Below are positions 50,917 to 62,494 of a DNA stretch of 64,000 nt, one piece after another. Numbering within the stretch: position 1 is the first letter of the stretch; every line of letters begins with the position of its first letter. A program made the translations under genes and the position numbers. This DNA is from Sedimenticola sp. (GTDB lineage: Bacteria > Pseudomonadota > Gammaproteobacteria > Chromatiales > Chromatiaceae). Where the stretch lies: the NCBI GenBank assembly GCA_026985055.1, contig JALSQZ010000199.1, positions 48,909 to 112,908 on the forward strand. Direction: 5' to 3'. The notes beneath the pieces are model-generated. The model made no database searches and was not told where the DNA came from. It saw only the letters and a program-made list of their open reading frames with translations.

Positions 50917-51693
50917 TCAGTTATCCAGGGAACGGGCCTGCTCCGAATCCGGGAAACGGGATTTGAGCAATATGACGTCACTTCTTTCCTGATGGGCGTT
51001 CCCCAGTTTGCGTTCCGTAAGAATACTCAGATACAAAAGCTCTGCGGTGGGCTGGGCCACCTCCCGGTAACGCTGCAGATAGGCGCGTGCGGAAAGATAT
51101 TTTCCCTGATCGAAACGCAATTGAGCCATCTGGTACAGGGCCTGCGGATAACCGGGATTGCGTTGCAGCGCATCCAGCAGATACTTTTCCGCCTTGTCAT
51201 TCAGGTCGGCTTTTTTTGCGCAGGTGCCTGCATTGGCCAACGCCACCCAGGGAGTCTGATAAAGCGGGTTTTCCAGAGCCTTGTCGAAATAGGGCAAGGA
51301 GGCCTGATACTCCTCCAGCTTGCACAGATAGCTCCCATAGGCATTCAGGGCATAAGGATTCTTTGGATCGACATCCAGGGAACGACGGTAGGCCGCGCTG
51401 GCCAAATCGTTTTCACCAAGGGTTTCATAGATCAGCGCAAGCACCAGATGGGCATTGCCATTGTTTTTCCCCTTGGCTACCGCTTTCTTGGCTTTCTTCA
51501 AGGCTGTGCTGTAATCCCCCTGGCGCAGGTATTCATATGCAAGCTGCACATAAATATCGGAATTCTCATCGTGACGACTGCTGCTTCCCAGGTTTCCGGT
51601 GTTGGTATCACTTTCTCCCTGAACCAGTCCCTGGGTGCAACCGCCCAGCAACAGCGACATCAGCAACAGGATCAACCCCGTGAATTTCATCAC
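50917..51693 (-). CDS. pilW: Type IV pilus biogenesis/stability lipoprotein PilW/PilF
   Basis: Lipobox LLGGC, TPR units. Confidence 0.9.
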   Translation of the reverse strand: MMKFTGLILLLMSLLLGGCTQGLVQGESDTNTGNLGSSSRHDENSDIYVQLAYEYLRQGDYSTALKKAKKAVAKGKNNGNAHLVLALIYETLGENDLASAAYRRSLDVDPKNPYALNAYGSYLCKLEEYQASLPYFDKALENPLYQTPWVALANAGTCAKKADLNDKAEKYLLDALQRNPGYPQALYQMAQLRFDQGKYLSARAYLQRYREVAQPTAELLYLSILTERKLGNAHQERSDVILLKSRFPDSEQARSLDN

Positions 51694-52781
51694 GCCACCT
51701 TTTCCGCTTGCGCCCGTCGCAAGCTGACTTCCCTGCGCCCGCTGCGGTCCTGCACCCTGCCTACCAACTGACCACAGGCGGCATCGATATCATCGCCGCG
51801 GGTCTTGCGCAGAATCGCCATGATTCCCGCTTTCATGAGTTTTTGCCGAAACGCTTCAATACGTTCCGGCGGCGAGCTTTTGTAATCCGTCCCGGGGAAG
51901 GGATTGAAGGGTATCAGGTTCATCTTGGATGGGGTGCCTTCGAGCAACCGAATCAGCGCCTTGGCATGGGCAATACTGTCATTGATTCCATCAAGCATCA
52001 CATATTCCCATGTCACCTTGCGGCGCTTGTCATTTTTCACGAATTTCCGGCAGGCGGGAATCAGCTCTTCCAGGGGATACTTGCGGTTGATGGGCACCAG
52101 TTGATCCCGCAGGTCGTTGTCCGGGGCATGCAGGGACACCGCCAGGCTCACATCGGACACTTCCCGCAGACGATACAGATTGGGCACTATCCCCGAGGTA
52201 CTGATGGTCACCCGGTATTTGGAAAGCATGTAAGTGAGATCATCCTGCATCAGATCCATGGCGCTTACCACCGCATCGAAGTTGGCCAGAGGCTCTCCCA
52301 TGCCCATCAGTACGACATTGGTAGGCGCGCGCCCCATCTGCCGGGTAGCGTGCCAGACCTGGCCAATGATCTCGCCGGTGGTCAGATTGCGATTGAAGCC
52401 CTGCTTTGCGGTGGAGCAAAAGGAACAGTCCAGGGCACAACCGACCTGGGAAGACACACAGACCGTACTGCGGTTGCCATCCGGTATGTACACCGTTTCC
52501 ACCCGCTGTCCATCCTCCAGCTCCATCACCCATTTGACCGTGCCGTCCGCTGAGGGCTGGCGCAAAATGATCTGCGGCAAACGGATGACTGCCCGGGCAC
52601 TCAGAGTCGCGCGCAGTTTCTTCGACAAATCAGTCATCTGCGCGAAATCCGTGACGCCGTGCTTGTGTATCCACTTGAGCACATTGCGCCCATGGAAGGG
52701 CTTGACCCCAAGGCGCACGAAATAGTCTTCCATGGCCTGGCGATCCAGATCGAGCAGATTCAGGGGTTTGTCAGTAGCCAA
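51690..52781 (-). CDS. rlmN: 23S rRNA/tRNA adenine C2-methyltransferase RlmN
   Basis: [20 protein letters not shown] radical SAM motif. Confidence 0.96.
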   Translation of the reverse strand: MATDKPLNLLDLDRQAMEDYFVRLGVKPFHGRNVLKWIHKHGVTDFAQMTDLSKKLRATLSARAVIRLPQIILRQPSADGTVKWVMELEDGQRVETVYIPDGNRSTVCVSSQVGCALDCSFCSTAKQGFNRNLTTGEIIGQVWHATRQMGRAPTNVVLMGMGEPLANFDAVVSAMDLMQDDLTYMLSKYRVTISTSGIVPNLYRLREVSDVSLAVSLHAPDNDLRDQLVPINRKYPLEELIPACRKFVKNDKRRKVTWEYVMLDGINDSIAHAKALIRLLEGTPSKMNLIPFNPFPGTDYKSSPPERIEAFRQKLMKAGIMAILRKTRGDDIDAACGQLVGRVQDRSGRREVSLRRAQAEKVA

Positions 52782-53028
52782 GATGTCGCTTCCGGTTGAG
52801 ACGAATCAAAACTGATTATATGCAAACAAGTTATTTTACTCTCGATGGACATTTTGCGCCAATGAATTCACAACTTCCATGCGCAACCGGCAATTTGTCC
52901 AAAATATCCTGTCTCGGCAACCAAACCGCTATAATCATCCTTAATCCGTACATTCATATGGGATGCAGTATGCAAGAATCTGTCGGATTCAGGATCATAT
53001 CAGACACATATTTGGATCAGGGACCCTC

Positions 53029-55149
53029 ATGACCTTTCGTTTCAGCAATCGCCATGCACTCATTTTTCTTGCCAGCGCAAGCACCACAGCCCTGGCTGGC
53101 GGCATTTCCTATCCGCAAGCCTTCCGAAGCGACCAGACCGACGACTACCATGGAGTTAAGGTGGCAGACCCCTACCGCTGGCTGGAAGATCTGGATTCTC
53201 CCCAAACGCACAAATGGGTGGAAGCGGAAAACCAGTTGACACAGAGCTGGTTGCAGGGCTTTCCCAAGCGGGAAAAATACCGCCAGCGTCTTGGGCAATT
53301 GTGGAACTATGAGCGCTATTCCGTTCCCTGGAAAGAAGGTGGTCGCTATTTCTTCAAACGTAATGACGGCCTGCAGAATCAGGCCGTGGTCTATACCATG
53401 CGCAGGCTGGACGACAGTCCACAAATTCTCATCGACCCAAACAAGCTGTCGGATGACGGCACGGTGGCACTCAAGGGCGCTGCTGCCAGCCCCGACGGTA
53501 AATACTATGCCTATGGCGTTTCTGATGCCGGCTCCGACTGGACCGAATGGCGCGTGCGGGATATCGACAGCGGCAAGGATCTGGACGACAAACTGCGGTG
53601 GATCAAGTTTTCCGCAGTCTCCTGGAGCGCGGACAGCAAGGGCTTCTACTATTCACATTACGATGCTCCGGAGGAAGGCCAGCAACTCAAGAGCGTCAAC
53701 TATTTTCCCAAGCTCTATTATCACCGCCTGGGAGATCCCCAGGACAGGGATGAACTCATCTATGAGCGCCCGGATCACAAGGACTGGTCTTTCGATGGCA
53801 TAGCCACCGACGATGGCCGTTACCTGCTGATCGGCGTGGAACGGGGCACGGAGCAGAAGAATCTGCTCTATTTCGAGGATCTGCGCCATCCGGAAAAAGG
53901 TATTCGTCCGGTTATCGAAAAATGGCAGGCGAGTTACGAATATCTGGGCAATGAAGGCTCTCGATTCTGGTTCATGAGCAACGACCAGGCGCCCCGGGGG
54001 CGTATCCTGGAAATCGACCTGGAACAACCTGCCCGAGAAGCCTGGAAAGAGATTGTTCCCGAAATCCCGGATACCATGGAAACGGCCAGCATGGTCAACG
54101 ACAGCTTTATTCTCAGCTACCTGCACGACGCCTGGCACAGGGTTGTCATTCACCCCCTGAAGGGTAAACCCAGAGAACTGAAACTGCCGGGCATGGGCAG
54201 CGCAGACGGTTTCTACGGAAAACGCACCGACAAGGAAACCTTCTATTCCTGGACCAGTTTCAATACTCCCGCACGCATCTATCATCTGGACCTGAAGACC
54301 GGCACATCCCGCCTGTTCAAGGCTCCCAGACTGAAATTCGATCCCGATGACTACATTACCCGCCAGGTGTTTTACAAAAGCAAGGATGGCACCCGGATTC
54401 CCATGTTCATCTCTCAGCGCAAGGATCTGAAACCCAACGCCAGGACGCCCACCCTGCTGTATGGCTATGGCGGCTTCAGCATCTCGCTCACTCCCTGGTT
54501 TTCCGTGTCCCGTCTGGCATGGATGGAAGCCGGCGGGATCTACGCCGTTGCCAATCTGCGCGGTGGCGGGGAATACGGCGAGGAGTGGCATGAAGCCGGA
54601 ACCCGCACCCACAAGCAGAATGTATTCGATGATTTCATCGCCGCCGGGGAATGGTTGATCGACAATGGCTACACTTCACCGAAACACCTGGGCATCATGG
54701 GCGGCAGCAATGGCGGGCTGCTGGTAGGCGCCGTGCTCTTGCAACGTCCCGACCTCTTCGGCGCGGCCCTGCCCGCAGTTGGGGTCATGGATATGTTGCG
54801 CTTCAACAGGTTCACCATAGGCTGGGCCTGGGAATCCGATTACGGCTCTCCGGAAAATGAAGATGAATTCAAGGCGCTATATGCCTACTCACCCTATCAC
54901 AACATAAAACCGGGCATTTGCTATCCTCCTACCCTGGTGACCACAGCCGATCATGATGACCGGGTCTTCCCCGCGCACAGCTTCAAGTTTGCGGCCGCAT
55001 TACAGGCCGCCCAGTCCTGTGACAACCCCATACTCATCCGCATCGAAACCCGCGCCGGTCACGGCGCCGGCAAGCCCACCAGCAAGCGCATCGAGGAAGC
55101 AGCCGACACGCTGGCGTTTCTCGACTACTTTTTGCGCAAGACGAAATGA
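53029..55149 (+). CDS. Prolyl oligopeptidase family serine peptidase
   Basis: DPYRWLEDLDSPQTHKWVEAEN; GIMGGSNGGLLVGAV; signal peptide. Confidence 0.95.
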   Translation: MTFRFSNRHALIFLASASTTALAGGISYPQAFRSDQTDDYHGVKVADPYRWLEDLDSPQTHKWVEAENQLTQSWLQGFPKREKYRQRLGQLWNYERYSVPWKEGGRYFFKRNDGLQNQAVVYTMRRLDDSPQILIDPNKLSDDGTVALKGAAASPDGKYYAYGVSDAGSDWTEWRVRDIDSGKDLDDKLRWIKFSAVSWSADSKGFYYSHYDAPEEGQQLKSVNYFPKLYYHRLGDPQDRDELIYERPDHKDWSFDGIATDDGRYLLIGVERGTEQKNLLYFEDLRHPEKGIRPVIEKWQASYEYLGNEGSRFWFMSNDQAPRGRILEIDLEQPAREAWKEIVPEIPDTMETASMVNDSFILSYLHDAWHRVVIHPLKGKPRELKLPGMGSADGFYGKRTDKETFYSWTSFNTPARIYHLDLKTGTSRLFKAPRLKFDPDDYITRQVFYKSKDGTRIPMFISQRKDLKPNARTPTLLYGYGGFSISLTPWFSVSRLAWMEAGGIYAVANLRGGGEYGEEWHEAGTRTHKQNVFDDFIAAGEWLIDNGYTSPKHLGIMGGSNGGLLVGAVLLQRPDLFGAALPAVGVMDMLRFNRFTIGWAWESDYGSPENEDEFKALYAYSPYHNIKPGICYPPTLVTTADHDDRVFPAHSFKFAAALQAAQSCDNPILIRIETRAGHGAGKPTSKRIEEAADTLAFLDYFLRKTK

Positions 55150-56276
55150 AGAATCAAGCCTCCGGCCCATCCCTGAAGTGGTCCCTGCGCATGGGAAGCC
55201 TGGGCGGCATTCCGGTATACATCCATGCCACTTTTCTCATCCTGCTACTCTGGATCGGCCTGATCCACTGGCGCTCGGAACAAAATCTGGCAGCCGTTGT
55301 TCAGGGTGTGGGCCTTATTGTCGCCCTGTTTTCCTGCGTGGTGCTACATGAACTGGGGCATGCTCTCACCGCCCGGCATTTTGGCATCAAAACCCGGGAT
55401 ATCATTCTGCTGCCCATAGGCGGCGTGGCATCCATGGAAAAAATGCCAGACAACCCAAGACAGGAGATTCTTGTGGCTCTGGCCGGGCCAGCAGTCAATC
55501 TTGTCATCGCCGCCCTCCTCCTGTTTTGGCTGCAACTGGATCACTCCCTTCCACCAGACTCCCTTTCCAAAATGTTCGAAGGCGGCATGCGCCAGCAGTT
55601 GCTGACCCTCAATCTGTTCCTCGCCCTGTTCAATCTGCTGCCAGCCTTTCCCATGGACGGCGGCCGGGTATTGCGCGCGGTACTGGCGCTGCGCATGGAT
55701 CACCTCAAGGCCACCCGCACGGCAGCGGCCATCGGGCAGGCATTTGCCCTCTGGCTGGGGCTGGCGGGATTGTTGTACAACCCCTTTCTGCTGTTCATCG
55801 CCCTGTTCGTCTGGATAGGCGCCATGGCCGAGGCCGGCAGTGAGGAAGTCAAGAGTCTGCTGCATGGCAACACTCTGGCCCATGCCGTCATCACCCATTT
55901 CGAATCCTTGGCACCCGACGACGCCTTGTCCAAAGCCATACAGCTTACCCTGGAAGGCGTACAAAAAGATTTCCCGGTAATGGCCAACGGCGATATCGTC
56001 GGCGTGCTCACCCAGGATGACCTGCTGCGTGGCCTGCAGGAACAGGGGGCACTCGCAACAACAGGCGACTACATGCACACCGAAGTGCCCCGGGCGGAAG
56101 TGGATGAACCTCTGGAAAAAGTCATGAAGGAGCTGCAGGACTGCCCTTGCCATGTTCTGGCCGTGACCCGCAATGGACAGCTTGCGGGCATCGTCAACAT
56201 GGAAAACATCCTGGAACTGTTGCGCATCGAAGCCGCGCTGCGACAGGGTTCTGCCATTCCACCCGCGCGAGGCTGA
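55146..56276 (+). CDS. M50 site-2-protease-type metallopeptidase with CBS domains
   Basis: VVLHELGHALTARHFGI; NLLPAFPMDGGRVLRA; C-terminal CBS pair. Confidence 0.94.
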   Translation: MKNQASGPSLKWSLRMGSLGGIPVYIHATFLILLLWIGLIHWRSEQNLAAVVQGVGLIVALFSCVVLHELGHALTARHFGIKTRDIILLPIGGVASMEKMPDNPRQEILVALAGPAVNLVIAALLLFWLQLDHSLPPDSLSKMFEGGMRQQLLTLNLFLALFNLLPAFPMDGGRVLRAVLALRMDHLKATRTAAAIGQAFALWLGLAGLLYNPFLLFIALFVWIGAMAEAGSEEVKSLLHGNTLAHAVITHFESLAPDDALSKAIQLTLEGVQKDFPVMANGDIVGVLTQDDLLRGLQEQGALATTGDYMHTEVPRAEVDEPLEKVMKELQDCPCHVLAVTRNGQLAGIVNMENILELLRIEAALRQGSAIPPARG

Positions 56277-56285
56277 AAAGCCTCC

Positions 56286-59200
56286 TCAATCCTGCGCCAG
56301 AACCTTGCCAATCCGGTTTTTCATTACTCCATAATAGACCACGGGAATAACCACCAGAGTCAGTATGGTGGAAATCAGCAACCCAAAGATCAGCGCGACA
56401 GCCAACCCGGAAAATATCGGGTCATCGAGAATAAACATGGCCCCCATCATTGCTGCCAGTGCAGTAAGTACGATGGGCTTGGCCCGTACCGCCGCTGAGC
56501 GCACCACGGCGGCCTCGAAACTGGATCCCTCACGCACTTCCTGGTTGATGAAATCAACCAGCAGAATCGAGTTGCGTACGATAATGCCTGCCAGGGCAAT
56601 CATGCCAATCATGGAGGTTGCGGTGAACTGGGCGCCCAGCAGGGCATGTCCCGGCAGGATGCCGATCACCGTCAGCGGTATGGGCGCCATGATGACCAGA
56701 GGCACCAGATAGGAACGGAACTGGGCCACCACCAGCAGATAGATGAGCAGCAGGCCCACCGAATAGGCAATGCCCATGTCGCGGAAAGTCTCATAGGTGA
56801 CCTGCCATTCGCCATCCCACTTGAGACTGTAGTCATAAGGGTTGTCCGGCTGACTGAGAAACCATTGCAGCGGCCCGTCCTCCTTTTCCAGACGCGAGGA
56901 AATATCGAACATGCCATACAGAGGACTGTCCGTTTTGCCGGCCATGTCGCCAAGCACATAGACGACGGGCAGCAGATCCTTGTGGTGAATACTGTATTCC
57001 CGTTCGGAAGCCACTACGGATACCACTTCAGACAAGGGCACGAAGCTGCCATTGCGCCCACGGATCTTGAACGCCAGCACCTGATCCAGATCCGCCCGGG
57101 CCGTTTCGCTCAAACGCACCCGGATGGGCACCGCATATTTTAGATTGGTTCCGTGAATGAAGGCCATATCCTCTCCCTCCAGCACCGTGGACAGCGCCTG
57201 CGCAACATCGGCCTGCGAGATGCCCAGGCGCGCTGCGCGCACCCGGTCCACCACCACTACCGCCTTGTCTGATGGAAACTCGACGGAATCATCCACATCC
57301 ACAATATCCGGAGTATCTTCGAATACATCCCGCACTTTTTTGGCCGCCTCGATCTGACCTTCATAATCGATGCCATAGATCTCCGCCACCAGAGGCGAAA
57401 GCACCGGCGGTCCCGGCGGCACTTCCACAATCTTGGCATTGCCATCATAGCTGGAAGCAATCGCCTGTACTCGGTCACGCACGGACAGGGCAATCTCATG
57501 GCTTTTGCGCTTGCGCTCATGCTTGTCCACCAGATTCACCTGAATATCGCCAAGATGGGCGCCTTCGCGGAGGTAATACTGGCGCACCAGGCCATTGAAA
57601 CTGATGGGCGCCGCAGTACCCGCATACACCTGATAATCCAGCACTTCGGGCACCGTGGAAAGATAGGCCGCGATTTCATTCAGGGTCAGGCTGGTCTGCT
57701 CCAGGGAAGTTCCCTCCGGCATGTCCAGCACAATCTGGAATTCGGACTTGTTGTCGAAGGGCAGCATTTTCATGATCACTTGCTTGCCCACCACCAGAGA
57801 AACGGATCCGGCGATAAGGGCCAGAATGCCAAACAGCAACAGCCAGCGATTACGCCTTCCTTTTTTCTCATGCAGGAAAGGCCGCATGATGACACCGAAA
57901 AATCCATCCAGCCTGCCCTTCACCTTTGCTTCATGGCCCACAGCATCCCCACCGGCCATATGCGCCAGCAAATGATTGGTGAGCCAGGGAGTGAAAATGA
58001 AAGCCACCGCCAGGGAGATGAGCATGCCCATGGAAGCATTGATGGGAATGGGACTCATGTAGGGCCCCATGAGTCCGGTCACGAAAGCCATGGGCAACAA
58101 GGCGGCAATGACCGTGAAAGTAGCCAGAATGGTGGGCCCGCCCACCTCATCCACCGCCCTGGGGATGGATTCAAGAAGCTTTTTGCCGCCCATGGCCAGA
58201 TGCCGGTGAATGTTTTCCACCACCACGATGGCATCATCCACAAGAATGCCGATGGAAAAGATCAGGGCGAACAGGGATACCCGATTCAGGGTGAAACCCC
58301 AGGCCCACGAAGCAAACAGGGTGATGGCCAAGGTAACCGCCACAGCCGCGCCGACGATAATGGCCTCGCGCCAGCCAAGGGAAATCAGCACCAGCAAAAT
58401 AACCGAGGAAGTAGCGAAAATCAGCTTGCTGATGAGTTTCTTCGCCTTGGCGTCCGCTGTTGCGCCATAGTTTCGGGTGATGCTCACTTCCACATTGTCG
58501 GGAATGAAAATACCCTTGAGTTCATCGAAACGCTTGATCACCCTTTGAGCAATCCGAACCGCATTGGTTCCGGGCTTCTTGGCCACGGCAATGGTAACGG
58601 CCGCATGGTCAGAATCCAGAATTTCCGGAGCCGCCGGCCCCGGCCCCGTCCAGACATAACTTTTGGGCAGTTCCGCCCCTTCTTCCACCCGGGCCACGTC
58701 ACGCAGGTAGACGGGCTTGTCGTCTTTCATGCCGATAACCAGATCAGCAACTTCCGAAGGACTGGTGAAAAAAACACCCCCCTGCACCAGGATTTCCCGG
58801 TTGTCCGCGGTGACCTTGATATTGTCCCGTGAAGCATTGCCCGCCTGCAGCGCCATGCGCAAATCACTCAGGTCGATACCATAACCGGCCAGCGCCTGAG
58901 CATCGATAACTACTTTCACCGCCCTTTCCGGGGCGCCAATGGTGTAGATATCCCGGGTGCCGGGCACCCGTTTGAGTTCGGATTCGATGGCATGCGCCAC
59001 CAATCCCAGTTCATATGCGCCCATGTCCGGATCCTTGCTCCAGAGCGTAGCGCTGACGATGGGAACGTCATCGATACCCTTGGGTTTTACGATGGGCTGG
59101 CCAACACCAAGATTGGGCGGCAACCAGTCCAGCTTGGAAAAAATCTTGGAATACAGGCGCACAATGGCATCCGTTCGATCCTCTCCCACCTTGAATTGCA

Positions 59201-59501
59201 CCGTAAGCACGGACATGCCCGGCATGGAAGAGGAATACACATGCTTGATGCCTTCGATCTCTGACAAGGCCTGTTCCGCGGGAGTGGATACCAGACTTTC
59301 AACCTCCCGGGCGGCGGCGCCGGGAAAGGCAATGAACACATTGGCAAAAGTAACATTGATCTGGGGTTCTTCCTCACGCGGAGTCACCAGTACCGCGAAC
59401 AACCCCAGCAACATGCCCAGCAGCGCCAGCAAGGGCGTGATCTGGGTGGACTGGAAACGCCTGGCAATGGAACCGGAAAGGCCCAGGCGGGGCTTACTCA
59501 T
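56286..59501 (-). CDS. RND family efflux transporter permease
   Basis: About 1070 aa; PGAAAREVESLVSTPAEQALSEIEGI; FSIGILVDDAIVVVENIHRH. Confidence 0.94.
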   Translation of the reverse strand: MSKPRLGLSGSIARRFQSTQITPLLALLGMLLGLFAVLVTPREEEPQINVTFANVFIAFPGAAAREVESLVSTPAEQALSEIEGIKHVYSSSMPGMSVLTVQFKVGEDRTDAIVRLYSKIFSKLDWLPPNLGVGQPIVKPKGIDDVPIVSATLWSKDPDMGAYELGLVAHAIESELKRVPGTRDIYTIGAPERAVKVVIDAQALAGYGIDLSDLRMALQAGNASRDNIKVTADNREILVQGGVFFTSPSEVADLVIGMKDDKPVYLRDVARVEEGAELPKSYVWTGPGPAAPEILDSDHAAVTIAVAKKPGTNAVRIAQRVIKRFDELKGIFIPDNVEVSITRNYGATADAKAKKLISKLIFATSSVILLVLISLGWREAIIVGAAVAVTLAITLFASWAWGFTLNRVSLFALIFSIGILVDDAIVVVENIHRHLAMGGKKLLESIPRAVDEVGGPTILATFTVIAALLPMAFVTGLMGPYMSPIPINASMGMLISLAVAFIFTPWLTNHLLAHMAGGDAVGHEAKVKGRLDGFFGVIMRPFLHEKKGRRNRWLLLFGILALIAGSVSLVVGKQVIMKMLPFDNKSEFQIVLDMPEGTSLEQTSLTLNEIAAYLSTVPEVLDYQVYAGTAAPISFNGLVRQYYLREGAHLGDIQVNLVDKHERKRKSHEIALSVRDRVQAIASSYDGNAKIVEVPPGPPVLSPLVAEIYGIDYEGQIEAAKKVRDVFEDTPDIVDVDDSVEFPSDKAVVVVDRVRAARLGISQADVAQALSTVLEGEDMAFIHGTNLKYAVPIRVRLSETARADLDQVLAFKIRGRNGSFVPLSEVVSVVASEREYSIHHKDLLPVVYVLGDMAGKTDSPLYGMFDISSRLEKEDGPLQWFLSQPDNPYDYSLKWDGEWQVTYETFRDMGIAYSVGLLLIYLLVVAQFRSYLVPLVIMAPIPLTVIGILPGHALLGAQFTATSMIGMIALAGIIVRNSILLVDFINQEVREGSSFEAAVVRSAAVRAKPIVLTALAAMMGAMFILDDPIFSGLAVALIFGLLISTILTLVVIPVVYYGVMKNRIGKVLAQD

Positions 59502-60567
59502 GACCGTTCTGCTCCCGCGCCTGACGACGCTGATGCTTGAGAGCGACACCGGCCTTTATTGGATCCAGATACACCAGATCACCTTCCTGCAACCCGGACA
59601 ACACGGTAACAGCCTCTTCACCCAGCGCCTCTCCCAGGCGCACATAGCGGAAATGGATCCGCTTTCCATCTTCATCCTGGACATATACACCTGTAACTTC
59701 CGAGCGATAGGCCACGGCACTGGCCGGAATCACCAGAGCAGGAGCAACACCGGTTTCAAAGGCGGTCTTCACCAGCATGCCGGGGAACAGATTCTCCACA
59801 TTTTTTGGCAACATCAGGCGCACTTTGAAAGTATTCGACGCCGGATCGGCAAAAGGAAAAACCGTCAGCTCCGCAACATCTATCCAGCGTCCCTGGGGAA
59901 GTTGAACCCGAGCCTTGCCCTTGTCACGTATGGCGATGATCAGACTCTGGGGCACATCCACCGCAACGCGCAACTGTTCCAGGGAAATACCACTCATCAA
60001 TTGCGTCCCTGGATGCGCCACCTCGCCCACCTGCACATGCCGTTCGGTCACAATACCCTTGTAGGGTGCAGTAACCCGGGTATAGCTGAGTTGTTCCCTG
60101 GCCTGCGCCAAAGCCGCCCTTGCCGCATCCAGCTTGGCCCTTGCCGTATCCAGGGATGCCTGCGCCTTGTCCAGATCCGAGCGCGCCACCAACTTCTTGG
60201 CAAACAGATCCTTGATCCGCTTGTAGTTGGAACGCGCGTCCGCCATTACCGCGCTGGCCGCACGCAAATCCGCCTCGGCGCGGCGCAACGCCGCCTTTTG
60301 TTCGGTATCCTTGAGTTTGACCAGCAAGGCGCCGGCCTCCACCACATCATCCACATCGTAGTAGATGGCCTCTACCTGACCATTGGTCTGGGCGGAAATG
60401 GTGGACTGATTTACCGCCTCCACCACCCCATCGAGACGAAACACTCTGGGCATGGAGATTTCCCGCACAACCGCAGTGACCAGTTGCTGGGGATTTTCGG
60501 CTGCAATGCTTCCCTCACCGAAAACCAGGGAGATCAAAAGAACCGGAATCAAAGGCAATGCACGCAT
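59494..60567 (-). CDS. RND efflux periplasmic adaptor subunit
   Basis: Signal peptide; lipoyl/coiled-coil hairpin; VTAPYKGIVTERHVQVGEV. Confidence 0.93.
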   Translation of the reverse strand: MRALPLIPVLLISLVFGEGSIAAENPQQLVTAVVREISMPRVFRLDGVVEAVNQSTISAQTNGQVEAIYYDVDDVVEAGALLVKLKDTEQKAALRRAEADLRAASAVMADARSNYKRIKDLFAKKLVARSDLDKAQASLDTARAKLDAARAALAQAREQLSYTRVTAPYKGIVTERHVQVGEVAHPGTQLMSGISLEQLRVAVDVPQSLIIAIRDKGKARVQLPQGRWIDVAELTVFPFADPASNTFKVRLMLPKNVENLFPGMLVKTAFETGVAPALVIPASAVAYRSEVTGVYVQDEDGKRIHFRYVRLGEALGEEAVTVLSGLQEGDLVYLDPIKAGVALKHQRRQAREQNGHE

Positions 60568-60737
60568 AGGAATACTCAAAAGTATGTAACTGTTCCATAA
60601 TATAGAGATACCAACTACCCTTATCAAGAACAATTATCAATTAAAATCCCCTGAATCCAGCGACGTTTTGCCCGCCCTGTGTGGTGCAATGCGGTTACAA
60701 TCGCCATACTACCCCGAAACCACAAAGACCCGGATCC

Positions 60738-62129
60738 ATGGATATTTATGATGCAGTGATCATCGGCAGCGGCCCTGGGGGCGAAGGCGCCGCCATGCGA
60801 CTGGCCAAGGCCGGATTGAAGGTGGCCGTGGTGGAAGAACAACCCCAGGTGGGAGGCAACTGCACCCACAGGGGCACCATCCCGAGCAAGGCGCTGCGCC
60901 ATGCCATCCAGTTGCTCGCCGACTACCGCCACCACCCTCTGTTCGAACACACTCTGTCCACCATGGATATCACCTGGCCGCAACTGCTGCGCACCTCGGA
61001 TCAGGTCATCAGCCAGCAGGTGAGCATGCAGCACCGCTACTACACGCGCAACAGCGTGCATGTGATACATGGCCGGGGACGTTTTCTGAATGCCCGGGAA
61101 CTGGAAGTCATCCGCGCCGATGGCAGCTCCCTGAGTCTGAAAGGATCGCATTTCATTATCGCCACCGGTTCCCGCCCCTGGCGGCCTCCGCAGCTGGATT
61201 TCACCCATCCGGCCATTCGCGACAGCGATACCCTGCTGGATCTGGATCATACACCACGGCGCGTGACCATCTTCGGCGCCGGGGTGATAGGCTGCGAATA
61301 TGCATCGATCTTTGCCAATCTCGACGTCAAAGTGAATCTGGTAAACACCCGTGACCGGCTTCTGTCCTTTCTCGATGATGAAGTGACAGACGCCCTCAGC
61401 TACCATCTGCGGGACCAGGGTGTATTGCTCCTGCACAATGAAGCCCTGGAATCGGTAAGCACTACCGAAAACGAAGTTACCCTTAGCTGCAAATCCGGCC
61501 GCATAATCCGTTCGGACATCCTGCTCTGGGCCAATGGGCGCTCCGGCAATACTGCAGACATGGGACTGGAAGCTCTCGGAATCCGCATCAACTCCCGGGG
61601 ACAGATCGAAACCAATGATCGTTTCCAATCCTCCCAGGAACATATCTTTGCCGTGGGTGACGTGGCCGGACCACCGGGGCTGGCTTCAGCCTCTTATGAC
61701 CAGGGGCGTTTCGTCGGCACCCTGATTGCCGAAGGAAAAGTGGACTGGCGACTGGTGGATGAGGTACCCACAGGCATCTATACCAGCCCGGAAATCAGTT
61801 CACTGGGCCGCACGGAAGCAGAACTGACGCAGCAAAACATCCCTTTCGAAGTGGGTCGGGCCGAATTCAAGAATCTTGCCCGGGCACAGATCTCCGGACA
61901 TACAACCGGCATGCTCAAAATCCTGTTTCACAGGGAAACCCTGGAAATCCTGGGAATCCACTGCTTTGGTCAGGAAGCGGCAGAGATCGTTCATATCGGC
62001 CAGGCCATCATGTCCCAAACCGGCAAGGGAAACAATCTGCGTTATTTTGCCGAAACCACTTTCAACTATCCCACCATGGCGGAAGCCTACCGGGTCGCCG
62101 CGCTCTACGGGCTGAACCGGCTGGGATGA
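60738..62129 (+). CDS. sthA: Soluble pyridine nucleotide transhydrogenase (Si-specific)
   Basis: [51 protein letters not shown]. Confidence 0.94.
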   Translation: MDIYDAVIIGSGPGGEGAAMRLAKAGLKVAVVEEQPQVGGNCTHRGTIPSKALRHAIQLLADYRHHPLFEHTLSTMDITWPQLLRTSDQVISQQVSMQHRYYTRNSVHVIHGRGRFLNARELEVIRADGSSLSLKGSHFIIATGSRPWRPPQLDFTHPAIRDSDTLLDLDHTPRRVTIFGAGVIGCEYASIFANLDVKVNLVNTRDRLLSFLDDEVTDALSYHLRDQGVLLLHNEALESVSTTENEVTLSCKSGRIIRSDILLWANGRSGNTADMGLEALGIRINSRGQIETNDRFQSSQEHIFAVGDVAGPPGLASASYDQGRFVGTLIAEGKVDWRLVDEVPTGIYTSPEISSLGRTEAELTQQNIPFEVGRAEFKNLARAQISGHTTGMLKILFHRETLEILGIHCFGQEAAEIVHIGQAIMSQTGKGNNLRYFAETTFNYPTMAEAYRVAALYGLNRLG

Positions 62130-62353
62130 GGAGCCAGCTCTGCGTTCCGGCTCTTGCCAAGGGAACAACCCTTGCCTGCGAGCCGCGCCTTGATCTGACC
62201 TTTCTTCAAGCCCTGAATACGACATGGATTGTTACCGAGTCAATAACTCGGCAACAAACATGAAGAGGCGAGCACGGCAACATCCCAAAAATGTGAAACT
62301 GTTTGTTGACAAGCCAAAGCATACTGTCTATTCATAAAGTCATCGATAACGCA

Positions 62354-62428
62354 AGAACCGGGAATCACATTTTCCGCTTCCCGGGTTGAAAAAGCCCAGG
62401 GAATGACTTTTTCAACATTCTGCCTGAC
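62354..62428 (+). repeat. Partial multi-hairpin repeat with copy-E-type modules
   Basis: gaaccgggaatcacattttccgcttcccgg and gttgaaaaagcccagggaatgactttttcaac. Confidence 0.7.
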
Positions 62429-62494
62429 ATCTTGGATTCAGAAAACCCGGCTGCTGCCTCGCAAACCCCGGCATGCCCCAAGGAGGAAATTTCA

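Noticed and set aside
38527-52781. rpoS-nlpD-DedA-pcm-surE and truD-ispF-der-bamB-hisS-rodZ-pilW-rlmN gene order as a possible novel cluster
   Set aside because: These are well-known gammaproteobacterial gene orders; only the inserted elements within them are notable.
56365-60600. Long plus-strand ORFs (57498-58832, 58957-60600)
   Set aside because: Antisense to the RND permease/adaptor, which have clear family motifs.
60624-61643. 339-aa minus-strand ORF
   Set aside because: Antisense to sthA; shadow ORF.
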